A DNA stretch of 64,000 nucleotides from Mimachlamys varia (GCA_947623455.1 OX392538.1:37804001-37868000); one strand, 5' to 3'. Counted from the stretch's first letter, positions 33,069 to 46,499 are shown. The notes: generated by a model from the letters alone, not told the origin. A program made the numbers and translations.

Positions 33069-33345
33069 AGAGAATACCGAAGCGTTAACAAAATCATAAT
33101 TCAAACTCAAAATCGATTAAACCAGGGGCAAAATATGAATAAAGGAAAGATTTACCTGGAGACTCTTATAAAAGTACAAGAGAATAAGACCAGGTGTTCC
33201 GGAAGAGTAAGCGTCTTCTGCTTCATCGACGACACCCGCATTGTAAATCTTTGTTACATCCATGTAAACATCAAGTTCTCAAATTGAGAACCGACAAGTA
33301 AACACACTAATGAGCATACTCAAAAACGTCCATCTTCATAACGTA
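33069..33345 (+). repeat. GAGAATACC-family dispersed repeat, copy b
   Basis: It runs from GAGAATACCGAAGCGTTAAC through AGACCAGGTGTTCCGGAAG and CTTCATCGACGACACCCGC to CAAAAACGTCCATCTTCATA. It is followed almost at once by another copy in the same orientation. Confidence 0.78.
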
Positions 33346-33484
33346 AGTATTGAACTTATATGGATATATCAAGAGATAAAGACGAAGATGTGGTTTACAT
33401 AAGCAAACTAAGTGACTTACAGAAAGAAACCACATCGTTGTAACATAAAGCCAATATATAAAGAATCTATTGGAGTACCGAATC

Positions 33485-34140
33485 GGAGAATACCGAAGTG
33501 TCAACAAAACCATAATCCGAACACAAAATCGTTTAGACTCGAGGGCAAACTATGACAACAAATAAAGGTTAATGCGGAGACACTCGAATAACAAGATCAT
33601 GTGTTCGAGAAAGAAATGCGTCTTCTGCTTCATCGACGACACCCAACATGTAAATCTATGTCACCATCCAAGTAAATGCCACGTCCTCATTGTGAGAACT
33701 GTGGTAGTTTGTTTTAAATATACTTGTAACAATATGAGCATATTAAGATACATCCAATTTTATATCACACATCATGATGGTAACCATAAAACTTGCCCAT
33801 AGTCTTCATCAACTGCATTTCTCGAATCCCTGCATTGTAAGAGTGTTCGTCAACAGCAAACACCTATCAAGAAAATCTCGATATTTACAGCAAGCTCAAG
33901 AATAACAAATCAACTGTTGTATGCAAACATAAATGGTCGGAGAATTAAAATAGGGATATTACTATCAAGAAAGGCAACATTCACGATCGGAAAATCGGAT
34001 TCCTCACTTAGTAATAAGCTGTCTTTTATGGTCACGTTGAAAGTAAGATCGAAGTAAACAGCTGGTGTGTTTATTGTGTCCCCAATTTCTTGCTAATTAT
34101 AGGCAACACGTCGTAGATATAATGTTCGAGCCTCTTTATT
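33485..34140 (+). repeat. GAGAATACC-family dispersed repeat, copy c (long)
   Basis: It starts GAGAATACCGAAGTGTCAAC, keeps the CTTCATCGACGACACCC block, and extends through CATAAAACTTGCCCATAG. The further block runs on to a GGCAACACGTCGTAGATATA end, shared with copy g. Confidence 0.75.
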
Positions 34141-34695
34141 ATTTACATAAAAAGTATTGACAATTTTTGAATTACATTGTACACGGCGATCCATAAGTTT
34201 TGTTACAAACGTTGTGTACATATTTAGCCATTAGCAAACAAAAAATGAACACAACTGATGTAATTTTCTAACAATAGTCCACTTATCATTGAAAATTGGC
34301 ATTTTATTTCAAATAGTCAAAAAATCCTACAAGTTGCAGGGAGGGTCAATGGAGGAGTTTAGTTTTGAATAATGTTAAAAAATCTATAAAATTTGATTTT
34401 CTTTCACTTGCACAAAAATGTAAGAAAGATATATATTGTATATGTATAAAAAACATGAAATTGCAAAAATTTGCATTTTGAAAATTTTAATTGTATCAAA
34501 AACCATACATACATATAGTTGTAAAATAACAAAACATCGCAAGAAATTAAGTATAACATTAAAATATTAATAGTAATACAAACTTCAAAATTGGGTTTTG
34601 CTCAATTTCAAAGCTTTTGCAGAAAAGATGTATCTTAATTTTTGGATGGCAGTGTATATATTAAAACGACCTGAAATGTGTTTCGCTCTATATAT
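34140..34695. other. Intergenic AT-rich DNA, no gene seen
   Basis: Part of this sequence (about 34490-34650) resembles in inverted form the stretch near 13780-14010. For example CAAAACATCGCAAG matches CTTGCGATGTTTTG, and TTCAAAGC.TTTGCAGAAAAG matches TTTTCTGCAAACGCTTTGAA. It is therefore also repetitive. Confidence 0.5.
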
Positions 34696-34699
34696 TCCA

Positions 34700-35455
34700 T
34701 TAATAAAGCCCCTTTCTCATTCGACCGAATTGGGTCTCTGAAACGGATGACATTTATACATTTTATATGGGGATGAACGTCAGTATTTGTTTTCTGTTAC
34801 ATGTAGTTTTAGGCTCGGAACATTTGTTTATGTCAGGTGATGAGCGGTGCGTCCGCCTGCAACCGTCAGGAAGTTTTGTGCATGCACAAAAATTGAATAA
34901 CAAGAATTTTCGTTGTTTATTCTGTGCACGTCCGTTTTGTCCTGCATATCTCCTGCCATTGTTCGCAATTCCTTCGTTAATGTGCTGCAGATATACGGGA
35001 TGCATTTGTTTTCTATTCCGTAGATGAAACGTGAACGCATACGCCACGCATTAACCGGGCTTTAAACGAACACCTAACGGACAAACAAAGGACTGTGGAG
35101 ATCGAGGCAGTCAGCAGTGCCACTTTTCGAGAACTGGTCCGATGTAGAAACTCGCATACCTTGTTTTCTGCACGCGGGCGTTCATTTCCGTAAGATTGCA
35201 TCATGAACGCGTCCTGCTTGGCCGACTCATGTTTGTTTGTTGTTCGTCACTCATTCAGAGACACTCGGTTCGGTGAACTGTAGCCGTGCGTTACATGTTC
35301 GTTATTGGCACGTTTCAACTGTTCCATGTTCGGTGTAAGTCCGTCAGCAGTATGAGTTTTTTTTTACCGGACTGACAACTATGTCGCCGGATAACAAAAA
35401 TCCGTATTCGTTGATGTTCGGAACCCCAATCCGGCCAAGTGTGACACGGGCTTTA
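34700..35455. mobile_element. Possible element with AAAGCCC..GGGCTTT ends
   Basis: The left end AATAAAGCCCCTTTCTCATT and right end AGTGTGACACGGGCTTTAAC form an imperfect inverted pair about 750 bp apart. GGGCTTTAAACGAAC at about 35058 is an internal repeat of the right end. The interior frames are not convincing genes. Confidence 0.45.
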
Positions 35456-35459
35456 ACTT

Positions 35460-37015
35460 AAGGATATTCAAAGGCATTTGGGTGAAGGGAGGTAACTGCT
35501 ACTGGCTTAATACGACTGAGTCCCATTTTAATAGCTGAAACAAAACTCAGCTATCCATATCAAGTTTCATTATATGACAAGTTTTTAGTGACATTATTGA
35601 CTTTAAATAAATTATATAACATTAGCCGACATACATTGGCTGTACGTAAAATGATGACGTACATAAATGTTAGCTTAAGGGATTTTCATAATCTAAGATT
35701 TACGAGCTTTAATAAATGTCACAAGTCTTGCAAATTCATATTTTAAGAATATATTTATAAGAAGGCATGCTTGACCTCCCCACCCCCTGCTTCCTTAATT
35801 CTCTGATATTGAATTATTTAAGTCTAATTACTTACATTAGAAGCCGAAAGTTAGTATTACTTTTTCCCGACCCCCAAAAAAGTTAAAATGTAGCAAATCT
35901 AATGGTGGTAGTTATACTTTTAATGCTTTGAAGTTTCAGAAATAAAAATGATCAGTTCTTACGTCCACACATAATTGTTACACCATGACGAAACACTAGG
36001 TATACATCTACATCATTATGTTTTAAGTCAATTAAAGTATTGTCAGCATAATGCATTGCATTAACGCTCCGCTATCAATTTAAATTTTGTCGAAATAACT
36101 TCATAAATATCTTTTTAAAAATAGTAATTAATATAGTATAGGATGTCATCGATTACTGTTTGATAAAAAAATGAATATTTAAAGTTAAATTATGTGATTT
36201 TACTGTGCTATTAAGCTTTTCATTCTTAAAACTGTAAGAAGTTGTTGTCTGTCAATAAACTAGTGCACATAAGATATAACGTGTCTTTTTGATAAACACG
36301 GCTCACCTTGGGAATTCTTCACACGTGATCGTCTGAAAGGTCCGAAGTTGTCCGATTGAATCACGACCTTAGGATTCTCGTTAGGTGAGTACTATTATTC
36401 TATTCAATCTTTTGTCTCACAATATCCGATTTCTGATTAAATTTCCCCTTCATAATTTTATACGTACTCCTGCATATCATTATTTTTATATGAAAAATTC
36501 AAAGCCTTAAAAGAGCGTAGCCTTATTAGTTGATAATCTATTTAGATCTACAGTACAGTGCCAAAAAGATTTCGATCAAGTCATATTTTACTGTATTTCA
36601 TGCTTTGTGTCAAATTTTCAATGGTCCGATAAAATTTGTTTACTTTTCCGTAGCCGTATTCGAGAACCTTCCCAGCGAGATATCTTGAACGGTTATGTCA
36701 AAATCACAGGTTTTAGGAACATGGTCGTGTCACCGGATTTCCTGAACTTGTCTATATAATAGTGTTGGATACACGAGGATAGTACCTGTGTTCAGATTAT
36801 TTGCTAATCACATGTGGCTTTAGTCGGCGCATTCTTTTAAAGAGTGCTTTTCTGCAAAAGGGGAGAAGCTGGCGTGGCTGTTCGATATATTGATCGTCAG
36901 AAGTCCCGCATGATATTTTGATATTATCAATTTCTATAAATGCTTTTCAGTTAAGTCCGACCGTTATTTTACATAAAGAGACTTATTCATATGTTCAAGT
37001 GGTATATTGATTTAA
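35460..37015. other. Intergenic AT-rich DNA, no gene seen
   Basis: A consensus-looking donor TTAG|GTGAGT at 36384 could end an unseen non-coding exon, but nothing else supports it. Otherwise nothing is recognised. Confidence 0.4.
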
Positions 37016-37017
37016 TA

Positions 37018-37640
37018 TAGCAGTACGCTCTGGTCCCACACTAGAGACTTGTTTATCAAAAAGTCTAAGTCTAGTGTCAAGGTCAGAGAAAACTCGGGCT
37101 AGATGTGTCCTTGCTGTAGGGGTTATTTCTAATAAGACACCATCCCCTCGCTGTCAAGCAAGAGTAGCTCTACTTTCTTCCCACTTTTCCCAAATGTTGT
37201 TTATCATATTTCTACATTACGATTTTTGTTTTACTGAAATCAATCCATCGTGATGTTTAGTTCGTGAATTATATTGTAAATTGATAAAAAGAAAGTCTAC
37301 ATTCTACTTGTATTGTTTGTATGTTATCAACTGAATCTACGATCCGAATAAATATCCATCATTTAAAGCTATCTGTCTTCCTCATATTTCTAGATATCAT
37401 AACAAATAGAACCTGCGTAACAGATGCATACTTTTGTTCAATTTGCGTTTTATCATTTTTTGCAAAATTCGCGATCAAAACATATATGCGAAATTCAATC
37501 ATCGCGATTTTTATGTTGCATTTGATACGTTATTGTAGGGCTTGCTTTAAGTATCGATATTTTAGTGATCGATGTCGACTATTGACAAACAAACTTATTA
37601 CATAGTAATTCGAGAGATTCAATGTTAATAAGAATTACGA
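37018..37640 (-). repeat. Long dispersed repeat, copy shared with 39920-40460
   Basis: AGCAGTACGCTCTGGTCCCA, AAAAGTCTAAGTCTAGTGTC, CGGGCTAGATGTGTCCTTGC and the long block around GATCCGAATAAATAT.CATC match 39920-40400 nearly base for base, with one extra internal segment here. Sequence after about 37690 (TCACGTTCATGATACACATG) rejoins 41241. Relative to the second copy, this one lacks about 780 bp that includes the GAGAATACC block. Confidence 0.75.
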
Positions 37641-38380
37641 GCACGTTTTATGGTTGCGATCTTTGTCTCATCGAGAACTATTTTGTATCTTTGGATAAGT
37701 GTAATCACGTTCATGATACACATGCGTAGTGATTGTGCATACCATGTAAAATTTGTACAAGAAGCGCATCAGAGTATATCCGCATCTTTACTCTTGTGTC
37801 TGTAGTAAAATAAATAATAATGGTATATGATACAGTGCTGAAAATGCAGGTTTTTAATTTTCATATACGTAAACTGTATGTTGGTTTTTATAGCAGTACT
37901 GATAAAGCATATCAGGTTTGAATACTTAGATAACACAGAAACACAAAATACGATGGAAACATACATTGTATATAAAAACAATTTTGTTTCTTTATGGAAG
38001 ATGTTTGACTGTGGATATATGAATAAATATGTACGATTATACTGCATTGAAAAAAACATAAATAATATATATATTCTAAGCATTTAGGATGAGTTTAGCA
38101 TTCTTTTAAAAAGTGCTCTTCTGCAAAAGGGGAATAGTTTGAGTGGCAATTCGATATTCAATAGCATCAGCTTCATATACCAGAAGATTTAGAAACTCGA
38201 TATTAAGCGGCTCTCCACTTCGAGGTTTGTTCTACCCAAAACTTTGTGTGAAAAACAACAACAAAAACAAAACAAAACAAAACAAATGATATCAAAAGCG
38301 CTGTTTGGCCCGTCCTTAACACTACCTGTTATCTGATAAGCGAACTTTTTACACCGACAAAATGTCTTCATATCGATTCA
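37640..38380. other. Non-coding DNA between repeats
   Basis: It starts with a short match to 41241-41300 and includes (AAAAC)n near 38257-38283. The 104-codon minus frame is AT-driven and has no domain signal. Confidence 0.4.
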
Positions 38381-38399
38381 GATAACATTTAGGTCAATT

Positions 38400-38580
38400 T
38401 ACAGGTGAAAAAGTCATTTCATGTCATGTTTTTGACCTGAAATTGACGTAAAACTTGAAATTTACATGAATTGACGTAAAACTTGAATTTACATGAATTG
38501 ACGTAAAACTTGAAATTTACATGAATTAACATAAAACTTGAAATTGACATGAATTAACATAAAATGTCACCTGAATTCAT
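38400..38580. repeat. 28-bp tandem repeat, about five copies
   Basis: The unit is ACATGAATTGACGTAAAACT then TGAAATTT, decaying at both ends to ACATGAATTAACATAAAACT. Confidence 0.8.
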
Positions 38581-38811
38581 ATGTAATAATAACATGGTTT
38601 TCTTTTACTTGAATGTCGTGTGAAGTATATCAACAGGACAACGATTTTGAGTAATCTAATTTTCAACTATCACAGCTATCATGAAAATAGTTTGTAATAC
38701 AATGATGGATAACTGCCATGAAATTGTTTTTTAAAAAGTCAGAATACTAAGGTTTTAAAGCCAAACCCAACATATTTGGTTATCATTATCAATACATATC
38801 AATTTGCTTTC

Positions 38812-39240
38812 GTTTGGTATTATTGTTTTAACAGCCGGTGTCATTAAAGAAGAACCTCCAAGTGTGTGCATGTGGTGAGTGTGTGTGTATTTTGGAGGCT
38901 TCGTTATGTTTGTGTAAGCTTCCTTGCGATAATCCGAAACTTTTGCCAATTAAAAGTGCTACCACACTGAAGTTTACTGCCGAAGGCCCCCGGCAAAACA
39001 CCCAACATGGTCACAGTACACATACTCTAACAACGGATAAACCAGTCATTCCACTCCCATAATGCTGAACCTCAAGCGGGGTTTAGTAACTACAATTGTT
39101 AGAGACTCTGGTATGTCTCTGCCTGGTGATAGATTCCATAACCTTCCTAACAGGGGCGAACACTCAACTACGGGCCAAAAGAGAGTTCGTATCAAGGGAG
39201 ACATTAGGAAAGGGAAAGTTGTTCAGAAAGAATGAAAAGA
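38812..39240 (+). mobile_element. SINE-like element, copy 2
   Basis: It has the same order as 26545-27003: CGTTTGGTATTATTGTTTTA, AACAGCC.GTGTCATTAA, AAAGTGCTACCACACTGAAG at about 38954, ACTCCCATAATGCTGA, then GACATTAGGAAAGGGAAAG with TTGTTC. Confidence 0.68.
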
Positions 39241-39919
39241 TAAGATCACAAATTGTGTTTCCTCTTACAATCATGCAGTGCGGGCAGCAGGTATAATTCT
39301 TACGAACTATACCTGCAGGGTTTTTGTTTAATATGACAGTCTTGTACTATTGCTGGAAATGATTACGGATGTGATTGTGAAAAAAACATGAGTTTCTGAT
39401 TTTTTTTCATGCACAAATTACAATATGGCGTTAACTACAGCTTGAATTTGACTTGGTATACTTTCGAGTAGAATATCAGACACTTAATTAAAACTTTATG
39501 GATGGATGACATGGTTACCGATGAATTTCACACGTGTTAGTAAGGACGTTGACTTAAACATTTCTGAAAACATTCAAAATGGTGTTTTCTAGAAGGAGGG
39601 AACTACGGACTATGTCTTACAATAATTTATCGGTACAGTACGTTGTGTGTATATAGATAGGTATGTCGGGCGATCACTCTTAAGGGAAATGTATGCGAAA
39701 GACTACCAAATGTGTGGGGGCAGATTCAGCCCATATAAGAGGTGTAATCAAAATTCATGATGTTGAATCAACCTTTAGTTGTCTGTTGGTCATAATATAA
39801 GACTGAAAGAAACTCTAGAGCATTCTAAAACTCGGTAACCAAAATAACAAAATCACAATAACTGAAAAAAATATCATAGTTAGAAGTTTAAACATTTAAG
39901 ACTTTCAGTACTTTGAACT

Positions 39920-40775
39920 AATAAAGCAGTACGCTCTGGTCCCACACTAGAGACTTGTTTATCAAAAAGTCTAAGTCTAGTGTCAAAGTCAGAGAAAACT
40001 CGGGCTAGATGTGTCCTTGCTGTAGGGATTATTTCTAATAAGACTTTCTTCCCACTTTTCACAAATGTTGTTTATCATATTTCTACATTACAATTTTTTG
40101 TGTTATCAACTGAATCTAAGATCCGAATAAATATGCATCATTTAAAGCTATCTGTCTTCCTCATATTTCTAGATATAATAACAAATAGAACCTGCGTAAC
40201 AGATGCACACTTTAGATTAATTAGCGTGTACTGTACTTCTTCCGAAATTCGCGATCAAAACATATTTGCGAAATTTAATCATCGCGATTTTTATGTTGCA
40301 TTTGGTACGTTACTGTATGGCTTGCTTAAGTATCGAGCTTTTTGTGATCGATGTCGAGTGCTGACAAACAAACTTATTACACAGCGATTCGAAAGATGCA
40401 GTTGGATCAGAATTATGAGCAAGTTGTATTGTTGCCATCTTTGTGTCATTGAGAAATATTTTGTATCTTTGTGTGATATGAAGATGGACGTTTTTGAATA
40501 TGCTCATTAGTGGGTTTACAATGTACTTGTTGTGATGAGAACGATGACTCGGTTCTCACGTTGAGAGCGTGATATGTTCCTGGTTGTGACCAATATTTAC
40601 ATAGCGGATGTCGTCGATGAAGCAGAAGACGCTTACTCTTCCGGGACACCCCGTTTTATTCTCTTGTACTTTTTTATTTCATATATTCATTTCATTTTTG
40701 TTCATATTTTGCCTCTAGTTCAACCGATTTAAGTTCGAAAGATGTTTTGTTGACGCTTTGGTATTCTCAATTGTT
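39920..40775 (-). repeat. GAGAATACC-family dispersed repeat, copy d (long, inverted)
   Basis: It joins the AGCAGTACGCTCTGGTCCCA block (also at 37018) to ATATGAAGATGGACGTTTTT, the complement of GGGTGTCGTCGATGAAG. It ends with TTTGGTATTCTC. This copy shows that the two blocks belong to one element of at least 850 bp. Confidence 0.75.
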
Positions 40776-42900
40776 ATAGATATAGTTTACTGACTATACA
40801 AGTATAACACATGTTACGCGAATGTTAATTGTCGCGAACTAGTTGTGATGCGGAAATCGAGATAGTAACTTGGTTTGCAGTAAACAGATTATTTATAATA
40901 TATTATAACTTATTCAAAGACTCAAGTAAAGCATTTGTTCGGGATCACTGATGTCAAAACTGTACAGTCATTCAACCCAGTTCTAAATCACGCATGAATA
41001 GATCAGCATAGCTAGCGCTTACAGGTCGTGTAGCTTAGTAGGTTTGTGATGCGGTTTTTAAATAAAAACAATTCCGGAACGTATAATTGACGAGAACCTA
41101 TGGAGACGAGAAACCTTTTTTTACAGTAATGTGTTTGTAATACAGGGTCATGACCTGGCCAGGCAGCAGTGGTCCAACGTTTCTGTAGTTGTGCATTGTA
41201 TAAGCTTGAAGGCAAAAACAGTTGGCATGGAAATGTGTTATCACGTTCATGATACACATGAGTAGGGATTGTGCATACATGTAACATGTAAAATTTGCTG
41301 TATTATTGTGAAAACAACGCATTCCTTCGGATGTACAATTCTATTGTAAGTATATGATAAGAAATAGATGGATAAAATAGGTTCATATTTTGTTACATAC
41401 TGTTTACAATGTAGGATACTTAATGATGCATGTGTTTGTTTATCCACAAGTTAGGTCATGCATGTCTATAGAATGAGATAAAAGTACATTGGGTTAGTGC
41501 TAAATCGTATACATATAGGCGTCCATTTAGTGGTAACGTCACAAGCTTGCTCGCGCGTCTAATCTTATCAACCAACATGCAAACAGACAGTACGTTAATT
41601 ACCATTCTAATTCCAAAATGAAGTGAAGCCTGAAATCTGTTCAAGCTGACAAGGCTTTGGCAGAGGGAGGCGTAACTGCCAAGGTTAACTATACACTTTT
41701 TACAACAACAAGTTGTAGCTTTACGTGAACAGTATACACCAGTCAGAGCGTTTATAACATTGGATAAGCAGTAAAGCAAGAATAAATTTATATTTTATTT
41801 TTTCAATGTTCAATATAATAAAATAGTACATTTCCTATGATAAATGGAATCTTTAAAGTTTTCTTTGTTAACTGTTTAATTTCTAATAAAGTGCATAAAT
41901 GTATCGTATATAAGTACGTGTACGCATCAAATAAAGATATAGAGTCATTTTTATACTTTACAATTTGGTTCTGTGCCGATAATATTATTATTTTATTCGC
42001 TTTATGTAAATTGACTTTTGCCTCTATTCCCTAGCTACGACTGTTATCCGCATTTAGGATTTACTGACTCCTTACCATTCGGCCTGTAGTCGAATTATCT
42101 TTTGTGGTTTTTTTTGGGCTAAGCCAGTCGTAAACTAACTGGTTTACACCTGTGGAGATATATAAAGCGAAAATAATCATTTGATTATACGGTTTGACCT
42201 ATTGTGTACTTCGCTTTTCAACGGATGAGAACATTTGATAGACTGTCCATACTGACTAAATCCAATCAGCGTTACTAACCTTTGACAGGTCACTCACTAC
42301 AGTGAACGGGAAGGAAGGGGGAGGAGGAGGGGGGTTCTTTATTAAAGTTGCGTTTGAGTATATGACCATATAATGCGTAGATGAGTCGAATAGATATCAG
42401 CTTGCCTAATGCTTGCCGAGGTGTGTGACACCTAATGATGAACCCATCTTGACACTACTTTTAGGACACATACAATATTCAGTTTTTTTTACATTTATTT
42501 AATTTTCTCGGGCGCTTGGCATGAAATGTCCTAAATATATCAGCAAGCAAGCTAGAAGATGAATATGTCTGTTTGTAAACGTTAGATTTATTACCTAAGA
42601 TTATATATATATATCTTCGCATTAATAATTTATTACCCCACATTACATATACTTATTTATATGAAAAGATGTGCTGCCCTCTTTCTTGTTTACTTCTTCA
42701 TATTGCACCTATGCAAAAAATCAATTATACCGATGAAAAATCACAAATCTGTTTTCATAAGCCTTCGAGTTATTTGTGTAAACACATACACTTAAAATGA
42801 AAATTAAGCAAAGAATAAAATGACGTAATGGTAAACTGTCTGCTTTTCTTGGTATATGCAGTACATCATAGAAACACTATTACTTCTACAGAAAGTTGTG
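40775..42900. other. Non-coding DNA, no convincing gene
   Basis: AT-rich sequence. The 107-codon minus frame at 41456-41779 has no start context, splice partners or recognisable domain. Confidence 0.4.
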
Positions 42901-44260
42901 TTAAAACGAGCACATTAACATAGCATGTCACCAGGTGTATTATTGATCGACCAGCATCTCCATAAAATATTGATTTTGTTGTCCTTTTCGCATATTAGTA
43001 TCTGTGTCGTATTCAATATGTGGTCTAGAAAATCGTGTTTTTCCAAACCAGACCAGACGAGTCGTCCTACAGGTCGATATGTTGTATACGCGGAAACACG
43101 GCATATTTCCAACAACATCTGGGCGATGTGGTATTAGTTGCTTACATTAGTATTTACCTCTGGCATAGTTATCTACATCAGCAACAGGATATTGTACACA
43201 ACCACCTTCATGCGCGCGAGTCTGAGTTCACTAAGGTAACATAACAGGGATGAAATCTTTATTATACGTTTACCAGAAGATTAACAAAGATTAACAGAAT
43301 TTATCACCATTGTGTATTGTAGATTGGAATATTTATGAAAGTTTGTACGTTGCTTTGACGAGTGGTAAAATTCATAAATATTTTCCAGAGGGCATTTCTC
43401 TGTCTGCATTATAAAGATATGATTGGTGAATTTTTTCACACTCTTTCCTACAATACAATACGTTTTAATGTAAACTAATTGCGTCACGCCATCAACAAAG
43501 ACGGATGCTAAGTGTGGCGAAAATTGGTGGTGACGTTACTCTGCATAAAATGATGACCAAATAATGATCCCGATGTTGTGCTGTAACATTCAAGTAATGA
43601 GGTGGCACTAAAATAGATAAACAGATGCCGTTGGAAGCACTGTCTCACTACCAAACAAAACATTACATCTCCAGCACACATGGATACATACACTTTAGGG
43701 AGATATTAGCCATGTGGTATAGGACTAGTAATTAGCGCCTGATAAGGCAGTTCCTGCAAACTCCTCTGAAATGAATATGTTAATGTATGTGTTAATGGTT
43801 TCGATGGAATAAGAATTGTATATCTATTTACTCTAAAGCGCTTTAGAGTATCTTACGTTAGCTATATAGGGCGCAATATCAAATAATGTACATGTATATA
43901 ATTATTTGATTTATTTTGCGGATGTCAATTATTTGGCCCTATATCAAATGTTGTATATTTATTGTATTTACTTGACACGTGTCAGGTATTTGCATTGTAC
44001 AATGTAGTAGTATATGGTCAAACAGTTTAGATAATGAATTCAATATTTGACATAAAACACTGGTGACAACTGCTTAGACTTATAGATACACAACTTACAA
44101 GGACTACAAACTAATTTTTGTTGAGGTATAGTGGCATATCGATGTTGGTCACAGTGTCCAGGATTTGTCAACCGCTAAACAGCAAACAGCAAAAGCGTTG
44201 ACCCTAAACAGAAACACCGCATACGTTTGACCCTTGGTAATCAGCACACAGACATTGAAA
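42900..44260. other. Non-coding DNA, no convincing gene
   Basis: Several short overlapping frames on both strands lack protein-like composition. No repeat copy was recognised. Confidence 0.4.
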
Positions 44261-44264
44261 CATT

Positions 44265-44817
44265 GTTTAAGTAATTATTAGCAAAAGTCAAGCACCTTTA
44301 CATGTCATTAATGCAATTTATCTGCCATCAGTTTCTCATTAAACTTCCTCGGTGATTTGCTTATCTGAATGTAAAAGTCCTATATAGTATGTACATTTAG
44401 CCCGGAACAATATGCACGTTATCATGTTACTTTAATTATTATTCAAAATGTTGGAATATTAGGTGACGTCATATTTGATGACGTCACTTTTTTGAAAGTT
44501 ATGTTCATCACATCCTTTACGTCATATCCGTCATATCACGTCCGTTACGTTATTTTCCTTATTTCACAAGTGGTTGAAAAGCTGAACAAATCTGATAGGG
44601 TTGTTTATTTAAGACACGACACGCCCGTTACGGGACGTCTCACCATCATTTATGTGTCCGTTGTCCGTCGTCAAGATTTTACTTCAAACGACAAAAGATA
44701 ACGTAAAGGACGTGACGTACATAACTTTCCAAAAAGTGACGTCACTTTTATGACAGATTTTTGCATTAATAACATGAACAGATGTTTGACTTTTGCAAAA
44801 ATAAATTACTTAAAAAC
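44265..44817. mobile_element. Long nested inverted repeat, probable MITE
   Basis: The outer arms are AAGTAATTATTAGCAAAAGT (about 44269) and ACTTTTGCAAAAATAAATTA (about 44790). The inner arms are GTGACGTCACTTTTTTGAAA (about 44481) and CCAAAAAGTGACGTCAC (about 44733), with ACATCCTTTACGTCA matching the complement near 44702. The structure folds over about 550 bp. It carries TGACGTCA palindromes and no coding content. Confidence 0.7.
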
Positions 44818-44819
44818 TG

Positions 44820-45650
44820 TTTCTATGTCGGTGCGGATTAACCAGGCCTAAAGTATTGATATTGGGTAAGTAGCTAGGTGAGATGAAGGCTACCAAGTTT
44901 GTTAAAACGAAAAACCCTGACCCACTTTCAAGGTCACAAGTGTCAAATGTCTGGAAATGTTCAAGCTACTTCTCTATAACCGGTATGCCCAGAATATTAA
45001 CACGGGCCTGTCGCAAACTAGGATAAAAAGGGCTACAAATTTGTTAAAAATGTTATTTACAGTCTTTGTTTACAAATCCATTGGAATGTGAATCTCATGT
45101 TAAAATGTCTCTTGTTAATTGTTTAGCAACAATTCTTGTTAACATGGCTGCATTTCAATCGGGACAGTAGCCGAAATAGGGCACTTGTTGAAAAACGGCC
45201 AAAGACACTATCATGCATTGCAAGAAAACACACTTTTATACGAAGACACGTTCGGTACACTTTATAAACCAAATATGACTACTGAGATTATTTTCTTTGA
45301 GTGTTTAATCTGTTTGTTTAGCGTGACGACGATTGAGTGATTCCAAACAAAATCTTCAAAATAATATGCAAACGCACAATATGCTAACCTCATTGTAGGC
45401 CTAGTGTACATTAAAAGTCAATATTTTTTCGGGTGTTGAACTTTTCGATTAGTCAGCCTCTAAAGTTTCTTTACGATGCTGAAATATTCGTGCTGTCTAT
45501 AATGCAAAATATATTGTCCATGCTGTTATTATACACATAAAACTGTTTTTGTTAGGTTTTGATAGAATAATCAATTGTAAGTTTATCCAATTTATCACCG
45601 AAAGATTTCTCTAATTAGATCGTTATCACCTTAATCAAATATTCTACATC
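44820..45650. other. Non-coding DNA, no gene seen
   Basis: AT-rich intergenic sequence without recognised features. Confidence 0.4.
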
Positions 45651-45654
45651 CTTG

Positions 45655-45920
45655 CATGATATGAAGATGGACGTTTTTGAATATGCTCATAAGTATGCCT
45701 TCATGTTGTGAAAGTTCTTACTTTGAGACCGTGACATTTACTTGGATCTGACCTAGATTTACATGGCAGGTGTCGTCGATGAAGCAGAAGACGCTTACTC
45801 TTCGGGAACACCTGGTCTTACTCTATTGTACATTTACACGGTCTCCGTGTAAATATTTCCTTTGTTCTCATTTTGCCTCTAGTTTAATCGATTTTGAGCT
45901 CTGACTATGGTTTTGTTTTA
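45655..45920 (-). repeat. GAGAATACC-family dispersed repeat, copy e (inverted)
   Basis: It starts GATATGAAGATGGACGTTTT and contains TGTCGTCGATGAAGCAGAAG with ACGCTTACTCTTC and the CACCTGGTCTTA block. It loses similarity before the GGTATTCTC end. Confidence 0.72.
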
Positions 45921-46193
45921 GTAAAACTGAAACTACAGTAGATGGGACGGTGATGCATGCCTGGTTGATCAAGAAACACTCATTAAGTACACTTATTGAT
46001 TATACTAGTAGCATTACCACATACTCTTATTATATCTAATAAAGGAATAAGAGGATACAGTTTTTGATTTAATCGTTTGTGTTACGTTAAAGTTTAATAA
46101 CATGTTATGCAGATGTGCTCCATGATTGAAATTCAGAATGTTTGCATTTAAATCCAGTTATAATTGGTTATAATATTATAAAATAATATTGCA

Positions 46194-46499
46194 TTGAGAA
46201 ATATTCTGTATCTTTAAGTGATATGAAGATGGACGTTTTTGAGTATGCTCATTAGTGTGTTCACTCGTTGTGATTGAAATGATACTCGGTTCTCATTTTG
46301 CGAACTGATGTTTACATGGATGTGACAAAGATTTACATCGTCATTGAAGCAGAAGACGCTTACTCTTCCGGAACACCTGGTCTTATTCTCTTGTACTTTA
46401 ACAAGAGTCACCATTTAAATCTGTTCATAGTTTGCCTCTGGTTCAATCGATTTTGTGTTTGGATTATGCTTTTGATAACGCTTCGGTATTCTCTTATTT
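46194..46499 (-). repeat. GAGAATACC-family dispersed repeat, copy f (inverted)
   Basis: From ATTGAGAAATATTCTGTATC through GATATGAAGATGGACGTTTT and GAAGCAGAAGACGCTTACTC to CGCTTCGGTATTCTCTTATT. It lies about 270 bp after copy e. Confidence 0.75.

Noticed and set aside
36300..36384. Possible distant 5' exon of the MFS transporter ending at TTAG|GTGAGT
   Set aside because: Only the donor is good; it lies 11 kb upstream with no promoter or matching evidence.
37769..38083. 104-codon minus frame with hydrophobic residues
   Set aside because: Tyr/Phe/Ile bias follows from AT-rich DNA; no start context, domain or splice support.
41456..41779. Cys-rich 107-codon minus frame
   Set aside because: No signal peptide, splice partners or family resemblance; length is compatible with chance in this context.
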